From Anatilimnocola aggregata (lineage in GTDB: Bacteria; Planctomycetota; Planctomycetia; Pirellulales; Pirellulaceae), in NCBI RefSeq assembly GCF_007747655.1, contig NZ_CP036274.1, positions 5,456,001 through 5,520,000 of the forward strand: DNA of 64,000 bases. The letters run 5' to 3'. Under the pieces are notes generated by a model. That model worked only from the letters and a program-made list of their open reading frames with translations. It was not told the origin of the DNA and made no database searches. Shown piece by piece: positions 44,950 through 55,278 of the stretch. A program made the translations under genes and the position numbers. Position 1 is the first letter of the stretch. Every line of letters starts with the position of its first letter.

Positions 44950-47327
44950 CAGGCCAGTCCCTTCCAGCGGCGCAGGCCCCATTCACCCACGAGACAACCG
45001 AGCGCGACGGCCAGCACGCCCCACTGATGCCAAAGCGGATAGGTCCAGGTTTCGACATGCGGGATCTTGCGATTCGGCAAGCTGGCGACGAATGATGACA
45101 GGCCGCTGAGCGACACGACTTCGCCGCCACTTTCCGCCGCCAAACGCTGAAGCAACGGTAAGTTGCCGGCCAGTTCACGAAACTCGTCGGTTTCTGGTTC
45201 CACGCTCCAGCCGGTTTCTCGCCGACCGACTTCGCTCCCATCGGGAGCCGTCACCGTGATCGTGGCCCGATATGCACCAGCAATCCGCGGTACAAACTGC
45301 GCGCGATACTCGCCCGCGGTCTGTTCACTGCTTTCGGCTACAATCTTCAAGTCACGCTCATCGGGAGTCTTGATGGAGATTGCCACCTGTGCATTGTCGA
45401 GCGCCAGGAACTTGGGATCGCGAGCTCGCACGATGATCTCGCGAGCGGGAAGCCCGGTCCCCATAATTCGCCTGGTTTCAACTTCGACCAACTGCGGAAC
45501 ATCGGCCACCAACCAGCGCACCGTTTGCCGCCAGGCTTTCTCCAAATCGCTGGGCTGATCTTCGGCCCGGCGCAAATCCCAGCGCCAAAGATCGCCAATC
45601 AACAATGCTCCGACGCGGCCGCGACCGAACGGTTGCACGGCCAACGCCGGCCGCGCGTTCCCTTGACCGGTCTCTACTTCGGCGAGCACCGACGCACCCG
45701 GCTTGATAGATTCGATTCGGTTGAGGGAACGAAAGCCAGGCATGGCGGTCAATCGTTCCTGTTCGTCTTGCTCGTTAGCGCGCACGCGAATCCACGGTTG
45801 CAGCCACCCTTCGCGAGTAAGCTTTAAGTGCAACGGTTCGGTATTGGCCTGCGGAGCGCCACGATCTAAATACACGGGTAATAACTCGGCAACAGGAGTG
45901 CGTGCGTAGCCACCTTCGCCGAACGAGCCCTTGCCTCCCATCATCAGCAGGCCACCGCCACGCTGGCTGACGAACTGCTGGAGCAGCGAAAGTTGATCCT
46001 GCGTGAAGAAAGCGGCCTCCATGTCGTCCAAAATGATCGCGTGAAACTTGAAGAGATCTTCGGGATCTTTGGGAAAACCGCCGCGCAGTTCCTCTTTGTC
46101 TGCGGTTCCCAACCGTAACAGGACCGGCTCGTCGTATTGCTCCGCCTGCTCGTCCGACTTATTGCCAAAACCACGAAACAGTGGGTTCGTCCGCTCGTCG
46201 CTGCGGCTGAGGAAGTTGAACTTCGGTTCTTTCTTAGCCACTCGCACCAGCCCCACCAGATCGACCTCGTCGTCCTTGGAGACCGCGCGCCGCAAGAATT
46301 TAAACTCCCAGTTTGGCAGTCCAGAAACATACAGCACGCGATACGGCCCGCCGCCGCGGTCAACGGTTGCCAGGCGATTGTTGTTGGCGAGCGTAGCTTC
46401 CGTCGATTGCTGCGAATCGACTGCTAACTCTTCTTCGCCGGGCAAAGCCAGCTGGACTCGGTAGAAACTGATGCCGGGCTTCTCGGGTTTGATGAGAAAC
46501 CGATGTGACAACGACTCGGCGTCTTTTTTGACCGTGAGCGTTTGTCGTTCGACCTCTTTGCCACTTTCGTCGAGCACGCGGGCGATGAGCTGCTTGCCGG
46601 CGAGCGACTGCGTGGCAATTTCGGCAGCGATGGTCACCGGTGCTGCCTCGAAGTTGGTTTGACTGACTGCAATGCTCGTCAGCGAAGCATCGAGCGACAA
46701 CGAAGCGGACGCCAGCGGCACGGGATAGATCGGCGGCAGGTCTTTCACACTCAGTTCGTTACCATCCAGATCCGTGGCGTTGCCATCGGTAAGCAGCAGG
46801 ATGCCAGCAACAGGTTGCCCGCGATAGCGATCGGATAGCTGCGAAAGAGTCGTCGATAGTGCCGAGGCTTCGCCCACGAAGGCAAGTTGCGAGAAATCTT
46901 GCGTGGGCTGCAGCTGAGTATCGAAGGTGTATTTGCGGACGTCGAAGTCCTGCGCTAACCGGGTGAGCCAGGGGGAATCCTTGGACAAACTCGCTTGCAA
47001 CTGCGCGCCGCGCGATTCGCGCTGGCCGGCGTTGGCCAGTTGCAAGCTGCGGCTGTTATCGGCGACGACGAGAAACAGGTTGCTGCCCGGACTTGGTCGC
47101 GAACCACGAAAGAGTGGATCGAGCAAACAGGTCGCCAGTAGTATTACAGCGACCGCTTTGAGGATGAGGCAAACGAAGCGGAGCCACGCAGCACCTAGAG
47201 TGCGCTGGTACGACCAGACGAGCACGCCAATGGCAACTGCGGCGAGGGCAATCGCTCCGCCGAGCCACTGCCGCGCGCCAAGGATGATCTCGGCGAGCAG
47301 CGGACTGGACTCAAGTCCGTCGATCAT
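44949..47327 (-). CDS. Membrane VWA/GATase-like protein of MoxR operon
   Basis: A 792-residue membrane protein. Two N-terminal helices (IALAAVAIGVLVWSY and FVCLILKAVAVILLATCLL) precede a VWA-like region (FLVVADNSRSLQ) with ILLLTDGNATDLDG. A glutamine-amidotransferase-like fold follows (HAIILDDMEAAFFTQDQLSL, GGGLLMMGGKGSFGEGGY) and a beta-rich part; a last helix near the C-terminus (WGVLAVALGCLVGEWGLRRW) anchors it. This combination is typical of the large periplasmic proteins in planctomycete MoxR operons. The start overlaps the previous gene by four bases and the stop overlaps the caspase-fold gene by one. Confidence 0.85.
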   Translation of the reverse strand: MIDGLESSPLLAEIILGARQWLGGAIALAAVAIGVLVWSYQRTLGAAWLRFVCLILKAVAVILLATCLLDPLFRGSRPSPGSNLFLVVADNSRSLQLANAGQRESRGAQLQASLSKDSPWLTRLAQDFDVRKYTFDTQLQPTQDFSQLAFVGEASALSTTLSQLSDRYRGQPVAGILLLTDGNATDLDGNELSVKDLPPIYPVPLASASLSLDASLTSIAVSQTNFEAAPVTIAAEIATQSLAGKQLIARVLDESGKEVERQTLTVKKDAESLSHRFLIKPEKPGISFYRVQLALPGEEELAVDSQQSTEATLANNNRLATVDRGGGPYRVLYVSGLPNWEFKFLRRAVSKDDEVDLVGLVRVAKKEPKFNFLSRSDERTNPLFRGFGNKSDEQAEQYDEPVLLRLGTADKEELRGGFPKDPEDLFKFHAIILDDMEAAFFTQDQLSLLQQFVSQRGGGLLMMGGKGSFGEGGYARTPVAELLPVYLDRGAPQANTEPLHLKLTREGWLQPWIRVRANEQDEQERLTAMPGFRSLNRIESIKPGASVLAEVETGQGNARPALAVQPFGRGRVGALLIGDLWRWDLRRAEDQPSDLEKAWRQTVRWLVADVPQLVEVETRRIMGTGLPAREIIVRARDPKFLALDNAQVAISIKTPDERDLKIVAESSEQTAGEYRAQFVPRIAGAYRATITVTAPDGSEVGRRETGWSVEPETDEFRELAGNLPLLQRLAAESGGEVVSLSGLSSFVASLPNRKIPHVETWTYPLWHQWGVLAVALGCLVGEWGLRRWKGLA

Positions 47328-50300
47328 TTACCGCTCCCGAGTCGTTCGTAGTACTTGCGCGTCTTTTCGGAATACTGGGGCGGAACCGGGTCGCGGTCGA
47401 GCGGCACCAGCGCTTTCTTCGAAGTCCGTTTGAGAACTTCTTCCGACACGCGCTGTTCCAATTCGGCCAGCGGGTTCACCAGTTGATCGCGGACCAGATC
47501 CCAATTGGGGGGTGCGGAATGGCGCTTCGATTCGGCGCGCACTGCCCGTGCCCGCTCGCGAATTCTGGCCGCATCGGCTCGCAGTTCTGGATCGCCGACC
47601 ATTTCTTCGACATCGCGCAATCGATCCGACCACTCGCGAAACCGGTCGCCCGTCAACGGACCAGCCTGCTCCTGCGCGTCACTTTCGAAAGGTCCACTAA
47701 AACCACCCAGCTGCTCACCTTGATTGCCACCGCGCTTAGTGGGCTGCTGACCTGCTTGTTGAGAACGACCCGGTTCCCCTTGTCCAGGTTGCTGACCGGG
47801 CTGTTGCCCTGCTTGTTGACCAGGTTGTCCCTGTCCAGGCTGCTGACCATTACCCTGCTCTCCAGGTTGCTCGCCCTTCGGCGAACCCTGACTGGGTTGT
47901 CCCTGCTTGGGCTGACCTTGGCCACCCTGTCCTTGCTTCGGTTCACCTTCGCCCCGCTTGCCCTCGCCCGATTTTGTGGATTGACCTTCACCCGGCTGCG
48001 GTTGGCCAGTTTGGGCCGCTTGTTGTCCGGGCTGACCACCCGTGGGTTGCTCGCCCCCCATCGGCTGACCGGCTTGGGGCTGCCCACTTTGTTGCGATTG
48101 TGGACTTCCCGGCTCGTTCCCTGCCTGCTTGGGTGCTTCGCGCTCGAGTTCTCGATTCAACTCGCGCGAGAGCTGTTGCAGTTCTTCGCGAGCCCGCCGA
48201 AGTGCTTCGGTTTCATCACCGAGCACTCCTTCGGCAGCGCGTTCGATACCCTCGCGCAGTTGCTTTAATCCCTCGCTGGCAGCAGCCTCTTGCTTTTGCG
48301 CATCCTGCGTGAGCCCTTGGCGAACCGACCGTTCGGTCGATTGCAGGGCTTGCTCGATTTTTTGATCGCGCAGATTGCGAGCTGTCTCATAGAGCCGTTC
48401 CGAGAGAATTGGCTCCGTGGCTTCGGCCCGCTCGATCGTGTCGCGCATCTGATCCTGCAAATTCGTCAGCCGCTGGCGTTGATCGGCCAACTCTTGCGCG
48501 AGCGGTTCGCGCGAAGTCTCTTTGTCTTCGAGTGTCGGGCGTTCGGGCGGTTTGTCGGTAGTCTCCCGCAATTGCTCGGCGATCTGCTCTTCCTTCTGTT
48601 CCAGCTCGCGAGCCGATTGCCGCAGTTGTTGAACTTCCTCACCGAAGCGATTGGCGGCCCGGCGACGGAACTCTTCTCGCAATTCGTCGAACTGTTGTTC
48701 GGCGCGTGTTCCCGCCGCAGCTGCCTGGCCGACTTTTTCTTGTTGCAATGCCTCAGATGCCCGGCGAACCTGGTCGCGAGTCTCATCCAACTGCTGTTGC
48801 TGCTCGGCCATCCGCTCCTGATTTTCAGGCTGATCGAGCCGCGACTGTAGCTCATCGGTGTCTTGCAGAATCTGTCGTTGCTCGTCCTGCAATCGCTGCA
48901 ACTGACGCCGAATCTCTTCTTTTTCGGCGGGCGTTTCGGCTTCTTCGAGCGCAGATTGCAGTTCCTTGAGTCGATCGTTCAAGTCGTGTTGCCGCTGGGC
49001 CAACTCGCGCAGGCGATTGAGTACCTGCCGATTCTCTCGATCGGCGGCCGACTCTTGTTGTTGCTCCTGAGCAGCCTGCTGTGTCTCGTAGCGGTTTTCC
49101 TCTTCCTTCAAGTCGAGCTGCTGCAACTGTTCGCGTTGTTGTTGCGAACGCGAAGCAGACTGCTGCGAACTTTGCTGCCCTTGCTGCTGTTGTTGCTGCT
49201 GACGTGTGACCTCATGCTCGCGAGCGCGCAACTTGAGGAGTGCCTGATAGGCGGCCTGTTCTGCGGCGAGCGCGACAGGCAATGGCTCGCGCGCCGGCCC
49301 CTCTTGGGCCAGTTGCAATTGCTGCGTCGCAGCCTGCATGTGTTCTAGAACCGCTTCGACGTGGGCCAGCGACTTCTCATCTTCCAATCGTTCGGCCAAG
49401 GCCGCTGCCTGCTCTTGGGCTGCAGCCTGGGAGAGGCGAATCTGCTCCACATCGTCGGCGAAGGCTGGTGTTAGCTGGGTCGTGATCTCGCGGCGGATGA
49501 TCTTCCAAGTCGCGTTGATAATGTCTTTTTGCAGTTTGGCCAGTTGCTGCGCGTCTTGAGCGTTCTGTCCTTGCCCCTGTTGCTGCTGTTGTTGGCGTTG
49601 CTGCTGCTGGCCACCCGGAGGCTGTTCGCCTTGGCGAAAGATCTCTTCAAACGGGCGCACTTCGGCAAAGTACATGTCGCTTTGCGTGCGGCGCACATTC
49701 CCCTGCGGATCGTGATCCTCGGCCCACCAGTAATAAGACAACAGTTGATCGGGCTCTGCTTTCAGTTCTTCGAGTTTAAGTTGATGTGCCAAGTCATGCT
49801 TCTGCTTGGCGGCCGCTTGTTCACTTAGCACAATGTCTTGCGAGGGCTGACCTGCAATCGAAAACGTAATGCCAACCCGCTGCAAGCCAAAGTCATCGGT
49901 GACGCTGGCCCGCACATCGAGTTCTTCGAGGGCCGATACTTCCACATCGCGGGCGGGAAATGTCGGCTTCAGGGTCGGCGGTAGGTTAGGCAGCACGTTG
50001 ATCGTGAACTGTTCTTGCTTTTGATTCTTCCGTCCGGCGTCGTCGACCAGTTCCAACTTCAGCCGGCGCGACTGCTGGGCGGTAAGTTTCGCTTCATAAA
50101 CCAGCGGCTCGTCGGCGCTCGCCGTGAGTTCGATTGGCTCACCAACGGCGTCGCTGCGACTGTTCGTCAGCCGGGCTGTAACAACGGGCTTATTCAGCCG
50201 AAATTGCAGCGTCAGTTTGGTTCCCTCGACGGCCGAAAGGGTCCGCACATCCTGAATCAGCTTCTTCTCCAGGCCGGTGTACTGCGGGTAATCTAACTCG

Positions 50301-51154
50301 GCATCGGCCCGGTCGAGCTTGGGATACTCGAACACCGTAACGCGGTACTTGGGAGACGTTTGCTGATCGGCTGTCACGAAGTATTCGAGCGGTTCCAGAA
50401 CAACCGGAATCCGCGCGCCAAACACCGGATCGGCCAGGCTGGGTGGCATGGGCATCGTTTGTTCTTCGCCACTAGCCAACGTGTAATGCAACGTCGCCTC
50501 AGCAGGCATGCGACCTTGAATGCGGGCCAGCACCAGCAGACTGGTACCACGTTCGACTTCGGTATTGCCCGGTTCGATGGTCAGGGCAAACTCTTGCCCG
50601 GCGGGTAGTGCGATGGTCGGTGCGACGATACTTGGCGGACTGACGGAACTGACCGCGCTAAAGAGCATCGCGAAGAAAGTGAAAACGAACACGGCGAACA
50701 TCAAGACATTCACGAACGCGCCGAGCAACAGCTTGCGCTGCGAAATGATATCGGCCCAGCGATGACGATACGCATGCTGCAGCGCTTCGCGCATCACGCT
50801 GGTTTGCAAATAGCCGAATTCACCCGCCGGCAGATCGGGCTGTTGTTGAATGGCCGCCAGCAAGCTGGTGCGAAGTTCGGGAAAGGCCGCTTCGACCTTG
50901 GCCGCTAACCAGGCATAGTTTCGTGGCGAACCGATGACCTGCCAGGTCACCAATACAACCAGGCCAATGACGCTCACCCCCAGCAGGGCGGCGGGAATCG
51001 TCGTCGAGCCTGCGGTTTGCAATTTCCAGGCGAGTAGCAGGCCACCGGCGATTGCCGCGACGAGCCACACCAGGGCTAAAAACTGAAACAACCGAAGCCA
51101 GCGGTGACGATAGGCCACGCGATCGAGTTGCGCGAGCAATAACTGCTGGATCAT
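47324..51154 (-). CDS. Giant Gln-rich coiled-coil membrane protein (DUF4175-like)
   Basis: A 1276-residue protein. Three membrane helices lie in the first 160 residues (FQFLALVWLVAAIAGGLLLA, LGVSVIGLVVLVTWQVI, VNVLMFAVFVFTFFAMLF). Extracytoplasmic beta-rich domains follow to about 480, then a long Gln/Glu/Arg coiled coil (about 490-980), a Gly/Gln/Pro low-complexity stretch (about 985-1150, units such as PGQGQPGQQAGQQPG) and a conserved end (PLDRDPVPPQYSEKTRKYYE). It resembles DUF4175/TIGR02302 proteins. It overlaps its neighbours by four bases on both sides. ATG 51154 is chosen; the frame upstream to 51256 is inside the VWA gene. Confidence 0.85.
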   Translation of the reverse strand: MIQQLLLAQLDRVAYRHRWLRLFQFLALVWLVAAIAGGLLLAWKLQTAGSTTIPAALLGVSVIGLVVLVTWQVIGSPRNYAWLAAKVEAAFPELRTSLLAAIQQQPDLPAGEFGYLQTSVMREALQHAYRHRWADIISQRKLLLGAFVNVLMFAVFVFTFFAMLFSAVSSVSPPSIVAPTIALPAGQEFALTIEPGNTEVERGTSLLVLARIQGRMPAEATLHYTLASGEEQTMPMPPSLADPVFGARIPVVLEPLEYFVTADQQTSPKYRVTVFEYPKLDRADAELDYPQYTGLEKKLIQDVRTLSAVEGTKLTLQFRLNKPVVTARLTNSRSDAVGEPIELTASADEPLVYEAKLTAQQSRRLKLELVDDAGRKNQKQEQFTINVLPNLPPTLKPTFPARDVEVSALEELDVRASVTDDFGLQRVGITFSIAGQPSQDIVLSEQAAAKQKHDLAHQLKLEELKAEPDQLLSYYWWAEDHDPQGNVRRTQSDMYFAEVRPFEEIFRQGEQPPGGQQQQRQQQQQQGQGQNAQDAQQLAKLQKDIINATWKIIRREITTQLTPAFADDVEQIRLSQAAAQEQAAALAERLEDEKSLAHVEAVLEHMQAATQQLQLAQEGPAREPLPVALAAEQAAYQALLKLRAREHEVTRQQQQQQQGQQSSQQSASRSQQQREQLQQLDLKEEENRYETQQAAQEQQQESAADRENRQVLNRLRELAQRQHDLNDRLKELQSALEEAETPAEKEEIRRQLQRLQDEQRQILQDTDELQSRLDQPENQERMAEQQQQLDETRDQVRRASEALQQEKVGQAAAAGTRAEQQFDELREEFRRRAANRFGEEVQQLRQSARELEQKEEQIAEQLRETTDKPPERPTLEDKETSREPLAQELADQRQRLTNLQDQMRDTIERAEATEPILSERLYETARNLRDQKIEQALQSTERSVRQGLTQDAQKQEAAASEGLKQLREGIERAAEGVLGDETEALRRAREELQQLSRELNRELEREAPKQAGNEPGSPQSQQSGQPQAGQPMGGEQPTGGQPGQQAAQTGQPQPGEGQSTKSGEGKRGEGEPKQGQGGQGQPKQGQPSQGSPKGEQPGEQGNGQQPGQGQPGQQAGQQPGQQPGQGEPGRSQQAGQQPTKRGGNQGEQLGGFSGPFESDAQEQAGPLTGDRFREWSDRLRDVEEMVGDPELRADAARIRERARAVRAESKRHSAPPNWDLVRDQLVNPLAELEQRVSEEVLKRTSKKALVPLDRDPVPPQYSEKTRKYYERLGSGK

Positions 51155-53244
51155 GCCACGGCCTCCGGTGCGATCTGAGCCGCGCGCGATGTTCGCCCGG
51201 CCCACCACGTTTCCAAAATCAAAACGCTGAGACAACCAACAATCAACCACCGCCACACTTGCTGGCGACTTTCGAGTTCCGTATCGCGCTCCTGGCGAAT
51301 ACGATCGAGCCGCTCGGCGCGGCTGACCGACTTGCCCAGCTTGAGTCCCAATTGTTCCAGCTGTTCAACCGGCAGGGGCGTCGTATCACTTTCGCTGGCA
51401 GCCAGATTGACAGCAAACCGGAACTCATCTTTGCCACTGCCCGCTCGATAAATGCCCGGTTCGGTCGTCTCACGAAAATGTTCTACTCTCGGCGACACGA
51501 CAACCAAGTCGCCACCGGGTGTATGAATACTTAAGTCACCGTTTCGCTGGGCCGGCAAAGTCACCGGACCGTTGACGGTTGTTGAATAGAGAGAAGTTGT
51601 GCTGCCGGCGACCTGGTCGAGAAGGCTGCCAACAAGCGGCAAAAACTTGCTGGAAACCGCCAGCTGACTGTCATCGAGTTGCCAGCCGCTGGTGAGCGCC
51701 CAAATGCGTCCCTGGCCGGTTCGGCGTTCCAACAGCCAGGGATCACCGTTATCGAAACGGGCGAGCACACTGGTGGCGGACTCTGCTTTGACCTTCAGCG
51801 GTCGATGACGCCAGAAGTGAATGCGAGTGAAATCGTTGTACTTGGGATTCGCAAAGGGCTGAAAGAGAGGATGAGTGAAATCGATTTCGCCCAGCAATTG
51901 ATAGTCACCTTCGCGAGTGGTCTTGGGCTCATTCAGTTCGACATCTGGCAGAAACTGCGGCAAAACAGCCGCAGCGGTTTGATCTTGCGGGACCAACAGC
52001 AACGAACCGCCCCGTTCGACATCGCTGAGCAAGGCTTGTTGCTGAGCAGGTGTGAGGCTCTGCGTAACGACGACCAATTGCGGTGGCGCATCCGGAGCTA
52101 TTTTCGCCTCATCGGCATCAGAGGCAGTGACATCCACTTGCCGCAGCGAATCGCCAGAGGTCGCCAGCCGCAGATAATATTGCGAGCCTTGCGGATCATC
52201 GGCGGCGTCGCTGCCCCAATACAAGAGAGAAATCTGCTGCTGGCGCGGAGGCACGACGTAAAAGGCGTTGTCGAACTCGTGCGAATCGCCACGCAGCACC
52301 ACGCGGTCGGCCAGCAACTGAGTCAGCGGCCGCGGCAACTTCATCACACGACTTTGACCCGGTGGCACATACACGGCCACTTCTCCCTCGCGCGCTTGGG
52401 GCTGCTGCGGATTGTGCCAATGGACGAAAAACTGATCCTGCGAAGAATCGGCCGCATTGACGACGCGCACGCGCGGCTCCGCTTCGGCTTCTTCCTCACT
52501 ATTGGTGAGGAGCTGGAGCGTGGCGTTGCTGTTCTGCTGGAGCGACAGTTGCCGCGGCACGACGCGAATCTGCTCGGGCCATTCAAAGCCCTGCATCGCT
52601 TCCATGCGGCTCCCTTGTTGATAGTCGCTGATGACGACCAGCTGCGATTGGGCCTGTTTCTGCTGCACATCGGCAGTGGCTGCCAGTTCGCCGGCAATCG
52701 CCGCCAAAGCACTCCCCAAGTCGCCCGCTGCCCACGTCGGCTTAATGTCGGACAGCGATTGGCGAACTAAATCGGCTGGAGGAACATTGGTGACTTTGTC
52801 GGGAGTCGCGAACCCGACGACGGTCTGCACGCGATCGGCAAAGGTATAAAGCGCGACATCATCGTGCGGCGCGAGATCGTCAAGCTCTTTGTTCGCCGCA
52901 GCCATTGCCTGTTGCCAGAGATCGCCCCGCTGCATGCTAGCGCTGGTATCGAGCACAATCGCCACGCGGCGGTGCGGCAAGTCGCTGATCGATAGGAGGG
53001 AAGACTCGCGCAGGAAAGGACGGGCGAAGGCAAAGGCCAGGAGCGCCAGCGCGGCCAGCCGCATCAGCAGCAGCAACACCTGGTCCAGCCTGCTGCGGCG
53101 CGTGAGCCGCGGCGGCGTGGGGGTCAGGAACATCAGCGAGCTGAATTGCTGCTTGCCGCGCGGCGTGCGACGAACCAGGTGAAAGATCAGCGGGAGCGCT
53201 AGGCCGGCCAGTCCTGCCAGAAATAGTGGTGCGAGAATGCCCAT
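51151..53244 (-). CDS. BatA-like VWA domain membrane protein
   Basis: A 697-residue protein with the BatA/YfbK-type N-terminus: GILAPLFLAGLAGLALPLIF, the IHLVRR-like block, then a second helix LLMRLAALALLAFAFARPF. The VWA domain has a complete MIDAS start D99-T-S-A-S103 and VALYTFADRVQTV. A large beta-rich and GATase-like part follows, and a final membrane helix (VWRWLIVGCLSVLILETWWA). Such proteins work with MoxR ATPases. TGATG overlap with the DUF58 gene upstream and a four-base overlap with the next. ATG 53244 is chosen over the frame to 53376. Confidence 0.9.
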   Translation of the reverse strand: MGILAPLFLAGLAGLALPLIFHLVRRTPRGKQQFSSLMFLTPTPPRLTRRSRLDQVLLLLMRLAALALLAFAFARPFLRESSLLSISDLPHRRVAIVLDTSASMQRGDLWQQAMAAANKELDDLAPHDDVALYTFADRVQTVVGFATPDKVTNVPPADLVRQSLSDIKPTWAAGDLGSALAAIAGELAATADVQQKQAQSQLVVISDYQQGSRMEAMQGFEWPEQIRVVPRQLSLQQNSNATLQLLTNSEEEAEAEPRVRVVNAADSSQDQFFVHWHNPQQPQAREGEVAVYVPPGQSRVMKLPRPLTQLLADRVVLRGDSHEFDNAFYVVPPRQQQISLLYWGSDAADDPQGSQYYLRLATSGDSLRQVDVTASDADEAKIAPDAPPQLVVVTQSLTPAQQQALLSDVERGGSLLLVPQDQTAAAVLPQFLPDVELNEPKTTREGDYQLLGEIDFTHPLFQPFANPKYNDFTRIHFWRHRPLKVKAESATSVLARFDNGDPWLLERRTGQGRIWALTSGWQLDDSQLAVSSKFLPLVGSLLDQVAGSTTSLYSTTVNGPVTLPAQRNGDLSIHTPGGDLVVVSPRVEHFRETTEPGIYRAGSGKDEFRFAVNLAASESDTTPLPVEQLEQLGLKLGKSVSRAERLDRIRQERDTELESRQQVWRWLIVGCLSVLILETWWAGRTSRAAQIAPEAVA

Positions 53245-54230
53245 CAGCGAGCACCTCCGCGATGGCGGGCTATCAACCGGCCGCGCCGCATGCGGGCATG
53301 CAGCAGATCGAACAAGGCTAGTTCCAGCGGCTTGTTCGTCGGCAGATCGTACAAGTCGATTCCCAAGCGCTGGCAAATCTCTTTGAGCGCAGCTGCATGG
53401 GCAGTGAACTTGGCCTGGTACTGTTGGCGGGCCTGCTCGGGATCGATATACAGTTCGCGTCCCGTTTCGACATCGAGGAACATCGCGGCATCTTGAAAGG
53501 GAAAGTCGATCTCCGCTGGATCGAGTATCCGCAGCACCGCCACTTCGTGCCCCTGCGTTCGCAAATAGCCAAGTTCACGCTCGAGCGATTCCGCCGGCGC
53601 GAGCAAGTCGGACAGGAGGACCACCAGACCGCGCTTGCGGGCGGTCTTGGCCACTTGTTCCAGCGGAGCTTTCAGGTCGGTATTTTCCCCGGCCGTTGCG
53701 CGCTCAAGGGCGACGAACAGGCGATGCAAATGACCGGGGCGAAAACGAGCGGGGAGATACTCGCGAATGCGGTCATCGAAGGTGACGAGCCCCGCGGCAT
53801 CGCGCTGAAGCGACAAAAAGTAAGCGATGGTCGCCGCTGCAGTCTTGGCGTAAGTCGCCTTGTCGTACGACAGCGAGCTGTAGGCCATTGAACGGCTGAG
53901 ATCGACCAGCAAGTAACAACGGAGATTGGTTTCGTCTTCAAAACGCTTTAGATAGTAGCGGTCGCTGCGGGCATACAATCGCCAGTCGAGGTAACGCGGG
54001 TCGTCTCCAGGCGTGTATTGCCGGTACTCGGTGAATTCGACACTGAAGCCGTGATAAGGGCTGCGATGCATGCCGCTGAGAAAGCCTTGCACCACTTGCC
54101 GCGCGCGAAGTTCCAGATTCTTGATCCGCATCAGCGTAGCGGGATCGAGAAACGACGAGACCCGCGACGATGCACTTTTAGGCACATCGGCGGCACTCTT
54201 CGTCGCGGGAGTCGCGGGCAAACGAGCCAT
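53244..54230 (-). CDS. DUF58 domain protein
   Basis: A 328-residue cytoplasmic protein of the DUF58 family, regular partner of MoxR ATPases. Recognised by SPYHGFSVEFTEYRQYTPGD, DPRYLDWRLYARSDRYYLKR and the VWA-like part CYLLVDLSRSMAYSS, with LVVLLSDLLAPAE near the second half. No membrane helix. The end overlaps the VWA gene by one base; nine bases separate it from the MoxR gene. Confidence 0.95.
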   Translation of the reverse strand: MARLPATPATKSAADVPKSASSRVSSFLDPATLMRIKNLELRARQVVQGFLSGMHRSPYHGFSVEFTEYRQYTPGDDPRYLDWRLYARSDRYYLKRFEDETNLRCYLLVDLSRSMAYSSLSYDKATYAKTAAATIAYFLSLQRDAAGLVTFDDRIREYLPARFRPGHLHRLFVALERATAGENTDLKAPLEQVAKTARKRGLVVLLSDLLAPAESLERELGYLRTQGHEVAVLRILDPAEIDFPFQDAAMFLDVETGRELYIDPEQARQQYQAKFTAHAAALKEICQRLGIDLYDLPTNKPLELALFDLLHARMRRGRLIARHRGGAR

Positions 54231-54239
54231 GCAGGAACC

Positions 54240-55256
54240 TTAAGCGGGCTTGGGAAGGGGGACGTGGTCGAGCAGGCGGGTGATTACCTGGTCGACGGTA
54301 ACTCCTTCGGCTTCGGCGCGGTAACTAACGAGCACGCGATGCCTCAGCACGGGATAAACCACCGCGCGAATGTCTTCGACGGTTGCCAGGCTGCGGCCAG
54401 ATAACAAGGCTCGGGCCTTTGCACCCAGCACCATGTACTGAGCCGCTCGCGTACCCGCGCCCCAGCTGACCCAATCTTTGATGAATGGGGGCGAGTTGTC
54501 CTGCCCCGGCCTGCTGGCAGCTGAGAGGCGCACGGCGTAACGAACGACTTCATCGGCAATGGGGACGCGTTTGACCACTTCATGAAAGCGGCGCACATCT
54601 TCGCCCGTGAAGAGAGGCGCGATCGGCTCCGGCTTGCGCGACGTCGTTTGCTTGACGACGCTCACTTCGTCATCTTCTGGCAGGTAATCGATCAACACGT
54701 TGAACATGAACCGATCGAGCTGCGCTTCGGGCAGCGGATAGGTCCCTTCCATTTCAATCGGGTTTTGCGTGGCCAACACAAAGAAAGGTTCTTCCAGCAC
54801 ATAGCGCTGGCCGGCAACCGTCACCTGATGTTCTTGCATCGCTTCGAGCAGTGCTGCCTGCGTTTTGGGTGGCGTGCGGTTGATCTCGTCCGCGAGAATC
54901 ACGTTGCCGAAGATGGGCCCTTTGACGAATTGCATCCGGCGATGACCATCGGAGGCCTGTTCGAGAATTTCGGTCCCCGTAATATCAGCGGGCATCAAGT
55001 CGGGGGTGAATTGAATCCGCCGAAATTCCAGGTGAAAGACCTGCGCGATCGAGCGCACGAGCAGCGTCTTCGCCAGACCCGGTGCCCCAGTAATCAGACA
55101 GTGCCCGCCGGCAAACAGGCTGATGAGGAGTTGTTCGACGACTTCGGCCTGGCCGACGATTACTTTCGACAATTCTTTATCGATGCGGCTGCGACTGCCG
55201 CGAATCATCTCGACGACTTGCTGTTCCAACTGAAACGAATCGAGTTCCGTAGACAC
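54240..55256 (-). CDS. MoxR family AAA+ ATPase
   Basis: A 338-residue chaperone-like ATPase, thought to help insert cofactors or metals into or remodel VWA-containing partners. Walker A is GAPGLAKT (57-64), Walker B VILADEINR, then the MoxR signature TPPKTQAALLEAMQEHQVTV and sensor 1 FVLATQNPIEMEGTYPLPEA; the arginine-finger block is AQLDRFMF. The C-terminal lid ends at LLDHVPLPKP. The next gene, DUF58, is nine bases away. Confidence 0.96.
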   Translation of the reverse strand: MSTELDSFQLEQQVVEMIRGSRSRIDKELSKVIVGQAEVVEQLLISLFAGGHCLITGAPGLAKTLLVRSIAQVFHLEFRRIQFTPDLMPADITGTEILEQASDGHRRMQFVKGPIFGNVILADEINRTPPKTQAALLEAMQEHQVTVAGQRYVLEEPFFVLATQNPIEMEGTYPLPEAQLDRFMFNVLIDYLPEDDEVSVVKQTTSRKPEPIAPLFTGEDVRRFHEVVKRVPIADEVVRYAVRLSAASRPGQDNSPPFIKDWVSWGAGTRAAQYMVLGAKARALLSGRSLATVEDIRAVVYPVLRHRVLVSYRAEAEGVTVDQVITRLLDHVPLPKPA

Positions 55257-55278
55257 AGGGCGAATCCTTTAGTGCAAG

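Noticed and set aside
47653-48120. Possible CRISPR or minisatellite array
   Set aside because: The repetition comes from PGQ/GQP codons of the coding sequence; unit length is irregular and there are no spacers.
47483-48268. Leu-rich plus-strand frame that looks like a membrane protein
   Set aside because: The apparent Leu/Thr repeats are the antisense of Gln/Gly codons in the low-complexity region of the coiled-coil gene.
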